64,000 nt of DNA from Vulcanimicrobiota bacterium. Its GTDB lineage: Bacteria; Vulcanimicrobiota; Vulcanimicrobiia; Vulcanimicrobiales; Vulcanimicrobiaceae. This document shows positions 27,225 through 37,051 of this stretch, one piece after another. The position numbers and the translations under genes are program-made. How positions within the stretch are numbered: position 1 is the first letter of the stretch; every line of letters begins with the position of its first letter. The stretch spans positions 25,169 through 89,168 of the forward strand of contig JAQBPK010000054.1 of NCBI GenBank assembly GCA_028287565.1, in the 5' to 3' direction. A model generated the notes under the pieces. It saw only the letters and a program-made list of their open reading frames with translations. It was not told where the DNA came from and did no database searches.

Positions 27225-28421
27225 ATGCAGCTCGCCACGTCGTACCTCTCTGTCTCGGACTACAAAAAGCTCCCCAACGACAACGCGACCTTGCTGAACC
27301 GTCCCGACGATCAGCTGAGCGCGATTCTCGTGCGCGCGTCGGGCTACGCGAATGCGATCATGAAGCGCAATCTGCTGGCGCGCGAGCGCATCGAGTTCAT
27401 CACCGGCGACGATACCGCATCGCTCTCGCTGGGCTCCTCGCCGGTCATCTACGTGCGGCAGATCGAGTTCCTCCAGCCGGGCGCCAGCGGCTACGTGCTA
27501 CCGGCGTCGACGATCCTGCTGGACGCCCCCAAGGGCATCATCGAGACGTACGCGCCGATCGCGCTCCAAGGCGTCGGCTACCAGGCCGTGTTTCCGAGCG
27601 GCGTGCGGTTCGCCGTGACGTTCGCGAGCGGCTACGGCTACAATCCCGCCGCCGCCCCCGCGTGGTCGTCGGCCGACGCGCCTGTATCGGTCGCTAGTCT
27701 GGTGCCGGGCGCATCGTACACGCTGGGCATCACGACCCGCACCGCGTGGGGCGAGACGCTCCCGAGCCTGCGGACCGTCACGACGTCGACCGGCGCCATC
27801 ACGCCGACCGTGGCACCCACGCTGGGCGCGTTCAAGTACCGGCTGTTCCTGGGGCGCGGAGCGACCGCGACGACGACCGTCAGCGCGATCGCGGGAGCGA
27901 CCTCTTTCACGTTTGCCGCGAATCCCGGCTACGCGGTGGGCGCACGCATCACGCTCGATCCGATGGGCCCGCTCGCCGAGACCGTCACGGTCGTGACCGC
28001 GGGCGCGACGCTCGCAACGACGGCCGCGGTGAACGCGCACCCGAGCGGCACGCTGGTGTGCCCGGAGTTGACGCTGGTGGGCGAGATGCCCGGCACGCTG
28101 TTCTCGCCCGCGCCGATCACGACGACGATCGCGAGCGCCGCGACGCCGGATGGTCAGTACGCCGAAGTTGCGCCGCTGGTGGACTCGTCGGCTGCGCCAA
28201 CGCCGCCCGAGATCATCGAGGCCGTGCAGTTGCTGGCGCTCTCGTCCATCTACGAGCGCAACAACCTCGCGAACCGCGGCATCGCGATGACGGTGTCGGG
28301 CGAGAAGCGCACGCAGTGGAAATCGACCGAGGGGAGCAGCGGGCGCGGGACGCCGACGCTGTGGCAACAGGCCGAAGACTTGCTCGCCGGACTCAAGCTC
28401 TCGGGCGTCTTCGGGAAGTAG
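27225..28421 (+). CDS. head-tail connector-like protein with inserted beta domain
   Basis: N-term YKKLPNDNATLLNRPDDQLSAILVRASGYANAIMKR and C-term PPEIIEAVQLLALSSIYER resemble connector; middle is beta-rich. Confidence 0.6.
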   Translation: MQLATSYLSVSDYKKLPNDNATLLNRPDDQLSAILVRASGYANAIMKRNLLARERIEFITGDDTASLSLGSSPVIYVRQIEFLQPGASGYVLPASTILLDAPKGIIETYAPIALQGVGYQAVFPSGVRFAVTFASGYGYNPAAAPAWSSADAPVSVASLVPGASYTLGITTRTAWGETLPSLRTVTTSTGAITPTVAPTLGAFKYRLFLGRGATATTTVSAIAGATSFTFAANPGYAVGARITLDPMGPLAETVTVVTAGATLATTAAVNAHPSGTLVCPELTLVGEMPGTLFSPAPITTTIASAATPDGQYAEVAPLVDSSAAPTPPEIIEAVQLLALSSIYERNNLANRGIAMTVSGEKRTQWKSTEGSSGRGTPTLWQQAEDLLAGLKLSGVFGK

Positions 28422-28424
28422 TCG

Positions 28425-28802
28425 ATGTTCGAAACGCTTTCGCTCGACCGCTCCGGCGAAGACACCGAGACCGCGACGATCATCAGCGAGACGACTCACG
28501 CTGACGGCTCGACGACCGCCTCGTCCGTCTACAGCGGGGCCGTCGACTTCCAGCCCAAAACGGGCTCGACCGTCACGGATCCGTCGGGCATCAACCAAAC
28601 CGTTGACGCGCTGCTGCTGATCAATCCCGCGGCGGATGGAACGCTTCCGTCCATCGCGATCAGCGACGGCGGGCCGACCTTCGTCGCGACCGTCGCGGGG
28701 CTGCGCTACGACGTCATCTTCGCCGCGCACTGGAACGCGCCACCCACACACCTCGCCCTCCACCTCAAGCGCGGCAAGCAACGCTTCACCGAGACGCGCT
28801 GA
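28425..28802 (+). CDS. head-tail adaptor-like protein
   Basis: Position in neck module. Confidence 0.5.
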   Translation: MFETLSLDRSGEDTETATIISETTHADGSTTASSVYSGAVDFQPKTGSTVTDPSGINQTVDALLLINPAADGTLPSIAISDGGPTFVATVAGLRYDVIFAAHWNAPPTHLALHLKRGKQRFTETR

Positions 28803-28833
28803 GCGTCGTCCTTTCGCCCGCCAGGAGGCCGCG

Positions 28834-29337
28834 ATGTCCGAGATCGGCGGCATGGACTCATTACGCGCTCGGCTGAGCGCGATGAAGGCCGCGACCCAGG
28901 ACATGCGCCCCGCGCTGCTGCGCGCCGGGATCGTCGTGCTCAAGGCCGCCGCTGACCGCATCGACGCCGGTGGGCCCGGCTGGCCGCCGAACAAGACGCA
29001 CACGCCGCTGCTACACCGCACGGGGCGACTGCTGGCGTCCCTGACGCTCGGCGGTTCGGGCAACGTCCAGCAGATCGATGGCGATACGATCATGGTCGGG
29101 ACGAACGTTCAGTACGCGCGCTGGCTACAAGACGGGACGAACGGCTCGATCCGTGCGCGCAAGCAGCAGCGCATCGCCAGTAGCATGGGCGCAGCGGGCT
29201 TCCTCGTGCACACAAGGGCCGAGCGATCCGGCGGATTGCCCGCGCGACCGTACCTCTTCATGGACGAGCAAATCGCCGATCGCATCACGCACATTTTCGC
29301 GAAATACATCATGGGCGCTGGCGCGCCGGGAGCGTAG
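28834..29337 (+). CDS. virion morphogenesis protein (Mu gpG / HK97 gp10-like)
   Basis: PLLHRTGRLLASL...VGTNVQYARWLQDGTN...PARPYLFM. Confidence 0.7.
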   Translation: MSEIGGMDSLRARLSAMKAATQDMRPALLRAGIVVLKAAADRIDAGGPGWPPNKTHTPLLHRTGRLLASLTLGGSGNVQQIDGDTIMVGTNVQYARWLQDGTNGSIRARKQQRIASSMGAAGFLVHTRAERSGGLPARPYLFMDEQIADRITHIFAKYIMGAGAPGA

Positions 29338-29338
29338 C

Positions 29339-29887
29339 ATGGCGACGTCGGCAGCGATCCTGGGCTTCGAGATGCTCGACGCGCTTCACGCTGCGTTCAG
29401 CGCCGAGATGCACGCGGGCGGCAAGCTCGCGAACCTGGTGAGCCTGCGCAAGACGAATCAGCTCGCGCAGAACGCTGCGGTGAATCCCAGCGACGTCGTG
29501 GGCGGCATTAAGATGCACGGCCACGGCACACCGCGACCGGTCGGGCAGCGCGTGCGCGATGTCGACGTGCCGTTCGATATCATCCTCGCGGCGCGCTCGC
29601 AAAAGACCCCCGCCGTCGTGGGTGGAGCGGGCGGCAAGATCGCACTCGCGGATGACGCGCTCGCGGCCCTGCGCCCGGTGATCGACGACGGAGCGGGCGG
29701 CGGAGTCGTCGGCGTGCTCAACAACCCCGCGCTGTTCGGGCTACCGCAAGGCGGCCAGTCTTTGGCGCAGAGCAGCGAGCTCGGCAAGGGCGACTTCTTC
29801 GAAGACCTCCAGGGCGAGGGCGCAGATCAGTCCGTGTGGGTCATCTACGCGGTCGAGTACGTCGTCGTCGGCCGCTACCACTTCTAA
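29339..29887 (+). CDS. tail terminator-like protein
   Basis: Position between gp10-like and major tail genes. Confidence 0.45.
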   Translation: MATSAAILGFEMLDALHAAFSAEMHAGGKLANLVSLRKTNQLAQNAAVNPSDVVGGIKMHGHGTPRPVGQRVRDVDVPFDIILAARSQKTPAVVGGAGGKIALADDALAALRPVIDDGAGGGVVGVLNNPALFGLPQGGQSLAQSSELGKGDFFEDLQGEGADQSVWVIYAVEYVVVGRYHF

Positions 29888-29899
29888 GGGAGTACCACC

Positions 29900-30148
29900 A
29901 TGCAGATCAAGATGCGCGCCGACGCGCCGCAAGAAGCCCTGAACATCGAAGGCTACTACTTCGAGCGCGGCGAGACCGCACGCGACCGCGCCGGCAACCC
30001 GATCGATTTCGATGCCGAGCTCGGCGCGTCGATCCTGACGAACCCGAACTTCGAAGCCGTCGCGCCCGCGCCGGTCGCGCCCAGCGCGCCGCCTGCAAAG
30101 AACGCGCCGCCCGCGATCTCGTCCGACTCCGAATCCGCCAAGCCGTAA
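29900..30148 (+). CDS. small structural hypothetical protein
   Basis: 82 aa, SD GGGAG. Confidence 0.5.
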   Translation: MQIKMRADAPQEALNIEGYYFERGETARDRAGNPIDFDAELGASILTNPNFEAVAPAPVAPSAPPAKNAPPAISSDSESAKP

Positions 30149-30234
30149 CAACCGCGTAGCCCGCTGCGCGGGCATTCGCTCTACCTCGTAGCCGCACGCG
30201 TTCCACGTCGCGGCTTTTTCTATTGGAGGGCCAC

Positions 30235-31482
30235 ATGCCCAACGCAGTCGCACAAGCCACCAGCATCGGCTACACCAAAGAGATCACGTTCGGCACGTTC
30301 GCGGTTCCGACGATCTTCCCGAACTACGAGACGTGGTCGCCTTCGCCCAAGAACATCGCGATCAAACGCCCGACCACGCGCAGGCGCGCCGGCCAGTCGA
30401 TGCCTGCGACGGGCGGCTACGAGTTCTCAGCGTCGCTCCGCGTGGGCGCCGAGCCCGACACGCTCTTCCCGCTGCTGGCGTACTTCTTCGGCTCGCAGAC
30501 GACGCCGAGCGCGTACATCTACGCCGTCACCGCGCTGACGTCCGGTACGGCTGTCGCGTCCAACGTTTCGCTTCCGGTCACCGCCGGCACCGGCACGAAG
30601 TTCCAGAACGGCGACTCCGTCATCGTGGGCGCCGGCACGGCGAATGTCGAGACCTGCGTCATCAACGCGATCCCGACCGCGAACGCCATTCAGGTCGCGG
30701 CCACGACCAAGACGCATCTCACCGCCGATACCGTGCAGGGCCTCTCGCCCACCGCGTACGGCTCGACACTCAGCCTGGCGCTCTCGACGATCCCCTCGTT
30801 CTCGCTCGAATACAACCGCGTGAACGACGCTATCGACTACGTGGGCTGCAAGCTCGACACGCTCAAGATCAGCATCGCGCCGGGTCAGCAGCTGATGTGC
30901 GACTTCGGCCTCGTCGCGGCGAACGAAGTCATCAACGTCTCACCAACCACGCCGTCGTTCTCGACGCTGTTCCCGCTGGTGTCCGAGGCGAACATCAACG
31001 GTGCCGCCAGCGTCAACTACAACGGCGTGAACCTCACGGCCGCCAACACGACGCTCGTGCGCAAGTTCGACCTCCAGGTGAACAACAATCTGGACAAGGG
31101 CTTCCGCACTGCGGCATCGCGCTTCGTTCAGGACTTCCCGCTGGGCCAGCGCACCGGCTCGGGCTCGATTGTCCTCTCGTTCCCCGACAACACCAAGTAC
31201 AAGGACTTTCTGGGCCTCTCGACCGCGACGGGGCCGCAGGGCTCGATTGCGGGCGTGCAGCTCAACTACGCGATCTCCACGCAGAGCCTCATCGACCCGA
31301 CGCGTCTGGTCGCGTATTCGGTGAACTTCACGATGCCCAACCTGTTCCTCAACGGCGACGCCGTGCCGGGCAAGCTCTCGGGCGCGCTCGAGCAGACGCT
31401 CAGCTTCGACCTGGCGGAGACGTCCGGGGCGAACAACGACGTCCAGGCCCTCATCGTCGGCGGCTCCGCGGTGGTGTACTGA
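30235..31482 (+). CDS. major tail protein
   Basis: SIGYTKEITFGTFAVP...; position before chaperone and tape measure. Confidence 0.75.
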   Translation: MPNAVAQATSIGYTKEITFGTFAVPTIFPNYETWSPSPKNIAIKRPTTRRRAGQSMPATGGYEFSASLRVGAEPDTLFPLLAYFFGSQTTPSAYIYAVTALTSGTAVASNVSLPVTAGTGTKFQNGDSVIVGAGTANVETCVINAIPTANAIQVAATTKTHLTADTVQGLSPTAYGSTLSLALSTIPSFSLEYNRVNDAIDYVGCKLDTLKISIAPGQQLMCDFGLVAANEVINVSPTTPSFSTLFPLVSEANINGAASVNYNGVNLTAANTTLVRKFDLQVNNNLDKGFRTAASRFVQDFPLGQRTGSGSIVLSFPDNTKYKDFLGLSTATGPQGSIAGVQLNYAISTQSLIDPTRLVAYSVNFTMPNLFLNGDAVPGKLSGALEQTLSFDLAETSGANNDVQALIVGGSAVVY

Positions 31483-32078
31483 TGACCCCTGAGGAACTCG
31501 CTGCGAAGAAGAAGGCGCGCGATGCGAAGCGCAACGAGGGCAAGCCGTGCAAGGAATGCGCGGCTGTTCAGCCGGACCATGCGGCTACGTGCTCGCTGTA
31601 CGTGGCGCCGGTGGCGAAGGATGCGAGCGGAGATCTCGGGGACGCCGAGGTCCAAGCCGCGATCCTCTCGCCCAAGCCGTTCCCCGTCACGTTCGGCGGC
31701 GAGGCATCGCAGATGTACCCGCTGCCGGCGAACGAGCGCTGCGAAGTCGCATGGGAGTTTTGGCCGTCCGTGATCGGAGCGGCGCGCGAGATCGGGCCGC
31801 TTCCGATGAACGACGAGACACCCGCGGGCGAGAAGCTCGTGCTGCTCATCGGGCGCTGCGCGCGCGCGCTCGTTCGCAACGCGAACCTCAAGGCGCAGTT
31901 CGTGCGTTTCGTCGCGCGCTCGGAGTTCGCTCCCGACGCCGACCCCGATGACTCGTTGCTCGAAGCGCGAGCCAAGTTGATCGACCGCACCACCGAGCCC
32001 GAAGAACTGTTCGCCGCGCTCAGCCGCTTCTACGTGACCGAGGTGGTCGGCCCAAAAGCGATGGCGCAGCCGAAGTAG
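31482..32078 (+). CDS. tail assembly chaperone (G-like)
   Basis: Between major tail and tape measure; ends just after slippery CCCAAAA. Confidence 0.75.
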   Translation: MTPEELAAKKKARDAKRNEGKPCKECAAVQPDHAATCSLYVAPVAKDASGDLGDAEVQAAILSPKPFPVTFGGEASQMYPLPANERCEVAWEFWPSVIGAAREIGPLPMNDETPAGEKLVLLIGRCARALVRNANLKAQFVRFVARSEFAPDADPDDSLLEARAKLIDRTTEPEELFAALSRFYVTEVVGPKAMAQPK

Positions 32079-32311
32079 CCGACGACGATCTGCGCCCGAC
32101 GTTCTTCGAGATGCGCCAGGCGGTAGCAAACCGGCTGAGCCGCACCGCCGAGCGCGTCGGGCGCACGATGACGTTCGATCAGCTTCGGCTGCACTTCTTC
32201 TGGATCGAGCGCGAGCGTGCGCGTCAACTGCGCGCCGACGAGATCGCGATTGCGCGTGGCATCACGCGCGGCGCATGGGGCAAGGACCCCGACACCGGAC
32301 AAGCATTGTAA
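32057..32311 (+). CDS. tail assembly chaperone frameshift extension (T-like)
   Basis: -1 frame open from slippery site 32051-32057; SDGAAEVADDDLRPTFFEMRQAVANRLS... Confidence 0.75.
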   Translation, partial: SDGAAEVADDDLRPTFFEMRQAVANRLSRTAERVGRTMTFDQLRLHFFWIERERARQLRADEIAIARGITRGAWGKDPDTGQAL

Positions 32312-32326
32312 GGGACGGAGGGCCTC

Positions 32327-35300
32327 GTGGGAAACGTCGACGAGAAGCTCACCGTTACCGTCGCTACACCCGGAACCGATGTCGCTGCGAAGGCGATCGA
32401 AAACTTCGATCAGCGCCTGGCCGCCCTTGAGCAGGCGTACATAAAGACGACAGCCGCCGGAAAAGCGCACGCCGACAGTCACAAGTCCACTGCGGACGCG
32501 ATGCAGCACGGCACGAAGGCCGCGCACGAGCACGTCGACGCGATGACCAACGTCGCCGAGCACGTCAGCATCGCCTCTAAGGGCCTCGGCGTCCTAGGCC
32601 TGGAGGCCGACGCCGCGGCCGTCAAGGTCGACGGACTCGCCGCGGTGGTGCGCGGACTTGGCGCGGCCGCGCCAGAGCTGCTCGCCATCGGCGCAGTGGT
32701 CGCCATCGGCGCGGCCGCGTTCTCGTTCCTGAAGGAATCGGTCGACGAAGCGGCGCGCTCGGAGCGCGAGCTCGTCACGATCGGCGCACTGCTCAAGAAC
32801 CAAAGTGTCGCGGATTGGAAAGAGCAAACCAAAGCCGTCGACGAGTACGCGGCAAATATCGCGCGCACGAGCGTCTTTCAGAAGACGGACGCGCTGGCCG
32901 GTATTCAGGCGATGCTCACGGCGGGTTTGTCGTACAACGACGCTATCCGCTCGCAGTCAGCCGCGATGGAGTTGGCAGTCGCGACGACGACAAGCCTCGC
33001 ATCTGCCGACCAAATGCTGGCCGCCGCATACGACGGCCGCACGCGCACGCTTGTGAAGCTCGGCCTCATCACGAAGGAAGAGGCTAACAACGGAATCCTG
33101 TACGAGACGATTCTTCAACGTATCCACGACCGCATGGGCGGATCTGCAGCGGCTGCGCTCGATTCGTTTTCGGGTAAGGTGCAGAACCTCGCGAACCTCA
33201 CGGGGCTGCTGAAGGAAGAGTTCGGCACCGCGCTGCTGCCGGTGCTCGGTGCGTTCGAAGACGCGATGCGTGGCGGCGTCGTTGCGATGCAGCCGCTGGC
33301 GGACGAGTTCCGAAGCTGGGCGCAACAGAATCTCCCGGAACTAAAACTGGGCGCGCAGGGCTTCGGCGACCTTATGATCGGCCTGGCGGAGCGCGCTCTG
33401 CCGGCCGTTGAGCACGGCACTCAAATCGTCATCGACGAACTCGCCAAGCTCGGTAAATCTTTCGGTACATCGGATGACCCGATCGACAAGTTCAAGGCCG
33501 GCCTCCACGACGCGGGCGAAGCGGCAAAGTCGGTAAAGACGACCATCGACGCAATCCATAGCGCGCTCGCCCCGCTCGTCGAAGCCATGAAATTGTACCA
33601 CCAATGGCAGGAGGCCGGTAACGAATCGGCCCGCCAGTTCGGCGTGGTCCTCAATCCGGCCGACTTGGGTCAACAGACGCAAGCCCTCATGACGCTTAGC
33701 GGCTGGGTGAAATCGATCGCGGACTACTTCGGTGCCGCTACTGAGGGCGCAGGGAAGTTCCTGGACCGCTTACAGGGCATCACTGATGCACAAAGGGAAC
33801 TGGCGCGCGTTAAATTCTTTGAAGAGCACGGCGGTTCGCTTTCGCCCACCGCCTCGGATGCCGGCGAGGGCCGCGCCGCGCACGCCGCATCGCAGAGCGC
33901 GGCGAACGGCTGGAACAACTATCTTATCGAACAGGCGAAGCGCCTCGGGATCGACCCCGCTTTCGCGATGGCGATCAAGCGTGCCGAATTAGGCGGCTCC
34001 TATGACGGCAGCGCTACGTCGCCGGCCGGCGCGATCGGCCCGATGCAGGTTATGCCGGGCGAGCATGGCCAACCGCGCGTCATCGGCGGCGTCTCGTACA
34101 CCGAAGCCGACCTCCGTGACCCCGCGAAGAACGTCGTCGCCGGTCTCACCTATCTCGCAGAGCAGCTGCAGCACTTTCATCGCGACAAGTGGCTTGCGGC
34201 GGCGGCGTACAATGCCGGACCGGGCGCGGTCGACAAGTTCGGCGGCATCCCGAAATTCTCCGAGACGCGCGACTATGTTTCAAAGGTCGCGATGTTCATG
34301 GGCGAGCGCGGCATCCCGGGGCGTGAGTTCCTGGGTCGCGAGACGCCGCACACGGACAAGTCGCCACGGGTCATTCCCGGCGCGAAGCACGGAACCCCCG
34401 AAGGGTACGATCCGCCGGCGCCGAGCGAGGTTAAGCGCGACAAGGTTGATCCGTTCACTCAAGCGGCAAAGCAGCTGAAGGCCGATCTCGACGCGATTAC
34501 GCGCTCGGAGGAGGACTACGCGAAAGCCGTTGCGCTCGCAGGCGGCGCCGATGAGCGCGCCATCGCGACGCTCGACTTAAAGAAGAAGACCTCGGCGGAC
34601 GCGGCCGAGGAAATCGCCATCCTGAACAGCCACGTCAAAACGCAGCAGGAGCTCCAGCCGCGCCTCACCGAGCAGCTCAAGGACGAGGACCAAGCGCGCC
34701 GCGCGGCGATCGCCTCCCTCAATGCGTTCAATGCCGCCCACAAGGGCACGAAGCTCAGTAACGACGACAAAGACGAACTGAAGCGTCTCGAAAAAAGCAA
34801 GACAGAGACCGCGGCCGAGTACGACCGCACGCGGCACTACATCGAAGAGAATAACGCGCAGATCGAAGCGATGCTTCAGAAGATCGGCGCGCTCGTACCA
34901 AAGACATACGAGTACAAAGCCGCGCTCAAAGCGCTGTCTGGACAGCTCGTAGACCAGCAGCGACAGTTTGCCGATGAAGCCGCAACGTACGGTCAGTCGC
35001 TGGAAACGCAGCGCGCTTACTGGGAGCAGCGTGTTGCCGGCGCGACGAGCGCGGCGAAGGCGACCGAGTACGCGCTCAAAGTCGCAGATGCCGAGCAAGC
35101 GATCAAACGCGCCAACACCGATCTCGTCACGCACAAGGCGGTCAAGGACCAGGCCGTCCAGGAAGAGCTTGCGACGTATGGACTGAGCCTCGAAGCGCAG
35201 ATCGCGTACTACACCGCGCGCTTCTCGAATCTCAAGCGCGAGAACAAGCTCGAATGGGACGAGTACGCAGCGCTCTACGACAAAATCCAGGACCTGCACA

Positions 35301-36748
35301 AGCAATTCACCGAGCAATGGCAGACGCGCGAGTCCGGCTGGCTCGACGGGATCATCAAGCATACGACCTCACTGCGCGATACGCTTAAGAACATCTGGTC
35401 GACGATCTTCGACGATCTCGCAAAGTCGTTCGAGCAGAAGATCGTTCACGGGGCGATGTTCACGCGCCTCAACGACATGATCGCCAAGGCGTTTGGGCTG
35501 CCGACGGCGTTCGGAGCGGAATCGCCCAACGGCGGCGACCCGTCGCAAAACGCTCTCACGGCGTCAACGAAAGCGGTGACCGCCGCGACGACGACGCGCA
35601 CGACCGCAGAGACCACGGCGACGACCGCGACGCAAGCGGCTACCGCTGCGCTGGGCGGCTTCACGACGGCTCTCCAAGTCGCCGCGAGCGCGGCGGGATC
35701 GGGATCGGCGAGCGCGCTGAGCCTCGGCGGCGGCAAGGACGGCCTGAACATCGGGTCGATCGCGGGCAAGGCGATTGCGCCCGGCACCGGCGTTCCGACC
35801 GACGTGACGCAAATCGCCGGCCGGAACATCGACCTCTCGCTGCCGGGTCAGTCGTCGATGCCCGGCGGTGCCGCGGGCGGCTGGGTGAACGGCGGCGGCC
35901 TCAACTTCTCCGGCGCCGGCGCGATGCAAGGACTGATGATCGCGCAACTCGTCAACGGCATGACCGGCGGGAATCCGATCTGGGGCAGCGTCGGCGGTGC
36001 AATTGGTGGTGCGTTCTTCGGGCCGGTCGGCTCCGCGGTGGGCTCGCTCATCGGCGGGCAATTCGGCCCGCACTGGGGACCGGCGTCGAACTATCCCGAT
36101 CGCAGCGACCCGTCCTACAAGCCGTGGCTCGACGCGTACAACAACGGCTCGCCCAGCGACGGCGGGTTCAAGCTCGAAGCCGCGCTCAAGAACATCAACC
36201 CCGCTACGCTTTCGGGGCAGATGCTCGCCGACTACAACTACCTCAAGGGGCTGGGCGGCTCCAACGGCGACCTCGGTATCAAGAACGAGCACAACGGCGT
36301 CTTCACGTTCGGATCGGGGCTGACGGCATCGGTCGCGGACTTCCGCGCCGCGGTCGATCGGTTCTCCGCCGCGAGTTCGTCGCTCCAGTTCTCCTCGCTG
36401 TTCACGATCACGCGCAGCTACCCGGATCCGAACATCGGGCACCTCTCGGCAAACGGCACGTACACGCCGCAGACGATCACGGTGAATCCGAACGGGGCTT
36501 CGTCGACCGGTAGCGGCTCGACGGGAACCGGCGGCGGTTCCGGTGGCGGCGGTACCGCGAATCGCGCCGCGGACGTGCACGTACACGTCGCGGTCCAAGG
36601 CAACGTCATCGGCGCGACGCCCGAAGACCTCGGCAACGCCATTGCCCCGGCCGTCGCGACCGCACTCAACCGGCGCAACGCGAACCTCACGCCGGGCGGC
36701 GGCACGCAGTGGAGCGGCGCGGGCTCGTCGCGGTACGCGCGCGTCTAG
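32327..36748 (+). CDS. tape measure protein with lytic transglycosylase domain
   Basis: 1473 aa; AMAIKRAELGGSY...GAIGPMQVMP...NVVAGLTYLAEQL...AAAAYNAGPGAVDKFGG. Confidence 0.9.
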   Translation: MGNVDEKLTVTVATPGTDVAAKAIENFDQRLAALEQAYIKTTAAGKAHADSHKSTADAMQHGTKAAHEHVDAMTNVAEHVSIASKGLGVLGLEADAAAVKVDGLAAVVRGLGAAAPELLAIGAVVAIGAAAFSFLKESVDEAARSERELVTIGALLKNQSVADWKEQTKAVDEYAANIARTSVFQKTDALAGIQAMLTAGLSYNDAIRSQSAAMELAVATTTSLASADQMLAAAYDGRTRTLVKLGLITKEEANNGILYETILQRIHDRMGGSAAAALDSFSGKVQNLANLTGLLKEEFGTALLPVLGAFEDAMRGGVVAMQPLADEFRSWAQQNLPELKLGAQGFGDLMIGLAERALPAVEHGTQIVIDELAKLGKSFGTSDDPIDKFKAGLHDAGEAAKSVKTTIDAIHSALAPLVEAMKLYHQWQEAGNESARQFGVVLNPADLGQQTQALMTLSGWVKSIADYFGAATEGAGKFLDRLQGITDAQRELARVKFFEEHGGSLSPTASDAGEGRAAHAASQSAANGWNNYLIEQAKRLGIDPAFAMAIKRAELGGSYDGSATSPAGAIGPMQVMPGEHGQPRVIGGVSYTEADLRDPAKNVVAGLTYLAEQLQHFHRDKWLAAAAYNAGPGAVDKFGGIPKFSETRDYVSKVAMFMGERGIPGREFLGRETPHTDKSPRVIPGAKHGTPEGYDPPAPSEVKRDKVDPFTQAAKQLKADLDAITRSEEDYAKAVALAGGADERAIATLDLKKKTSADAAEEIAILNSHVKTQQELQPRLTEQLKDEDQARRAAIASLNAFNAAHKGTKLSNDDKDELKRLEKSKTETAAEYDRTRHYIEENNAQIEAMLQKIGALVPKTYEYKAALKALSGQLVDQQRQFADEAATYGQSLETQRAYWEQRVAGATSAAKATEYALKVADAEQAIKRANTDLVTHKAVKDQAVQEELATYGLSLEAQIAYYTARFSNLKRENKLEWDEYAALYDKIQDLHKQFTEQWQTRESGWLDGIIKHTTSLRDTLKNIWSTIFDDLAKSFEQKIVHGAMFTRLNDMIAKAFGLPTAFGAESPNGGDPSQNALTASTKAVTAATTTRTTAETTATTATQAATAALGGFTTALQVAASAAGSGSASALSLGGGKDGLNIGSIAGKAIAPGTGVPTDVTQIAGRNIDLSLPGQSSMPGGAAGGWVNGGGLNFSGAGAMQGLMIAQLVNGMTGGNPIWGSVGGAIGGAFFGPVGSAVGSLIGGQFGPHWGPASNYPDRSDPSYKPWLDAYNNGSPSDGGFKLEAALKNINPATLSGQMLADYNYLKGLGGSNGDLGIKNEHNGVFTFGSGLTASVADFRAAVDRFSAASSSLQFSSLFTITRSYPDPNIGHLSANGTYTPQTITVNPNGASSTGSGSTGTGGGSGGGGTANRAADVHVHVAVQGNVIGATPEDLGNAIAPAVATALNRRNANLTPGGGTQWSGAGSSRYARV

Positions 36749-37005
36749 CGGACCACGGGTTTCCCGCAGAAGCAGATGCGGCGTACGGGCCCGCCGTCGT
36801 TCACTTGGCGGTGCCCGTCTTCGCATAGGATCGCGGGCTTCCACGCGGCGACCAGCGCAGCGAGTTGCGCGTGCGTGAAGCCGCCATCGAGCGTTATCTC
36901 GTTCGCGTCCGGACTTGCGAGATAGACGTGACCGCCCGCGCCCGCGTGCTCGCCGAGCGCGTTTACCGCGGCGACTAGCTCTTCCGAAAACTCCGTCGTC
37001 TCCAT
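36745..37005 (-). CDS. small antisense gene, Cys/His-containing protein
   Basis: METTEFSEELVAAVNALGEHAGAGGHVYLASPDANEITLDGGFTHAQLAALVAAWKPAILCEDGHRQVNDGGPVRRICFCGKPVVR. Confidence 0.6.
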   Translation of the reverse strand: METTEFSEELVAAVNALGEHAGAGGHVYLASPDANEITLDGGFTHAQLAALVAAWKPAILCEDGHRQVNDGGPVRRICFCGKPVVR

Positions 37006-37051
37006 TCCTCAGCCGTTCGACCGCGAGCGGCTTTTTCTTTGAGGTGCTTCC

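Noticed and set aside
27498-29093. 531-aa minus-strand ORF
   Set aside because: Antisense to neck genes with Arg/Asp-rich low-complexity translation.
30333-31481. N-terminal part of 581-aa plus ORF 30333-32078
   Set aside because: Out-of-frame shadow of the major tail gene; only 31482-32078 is accepted.
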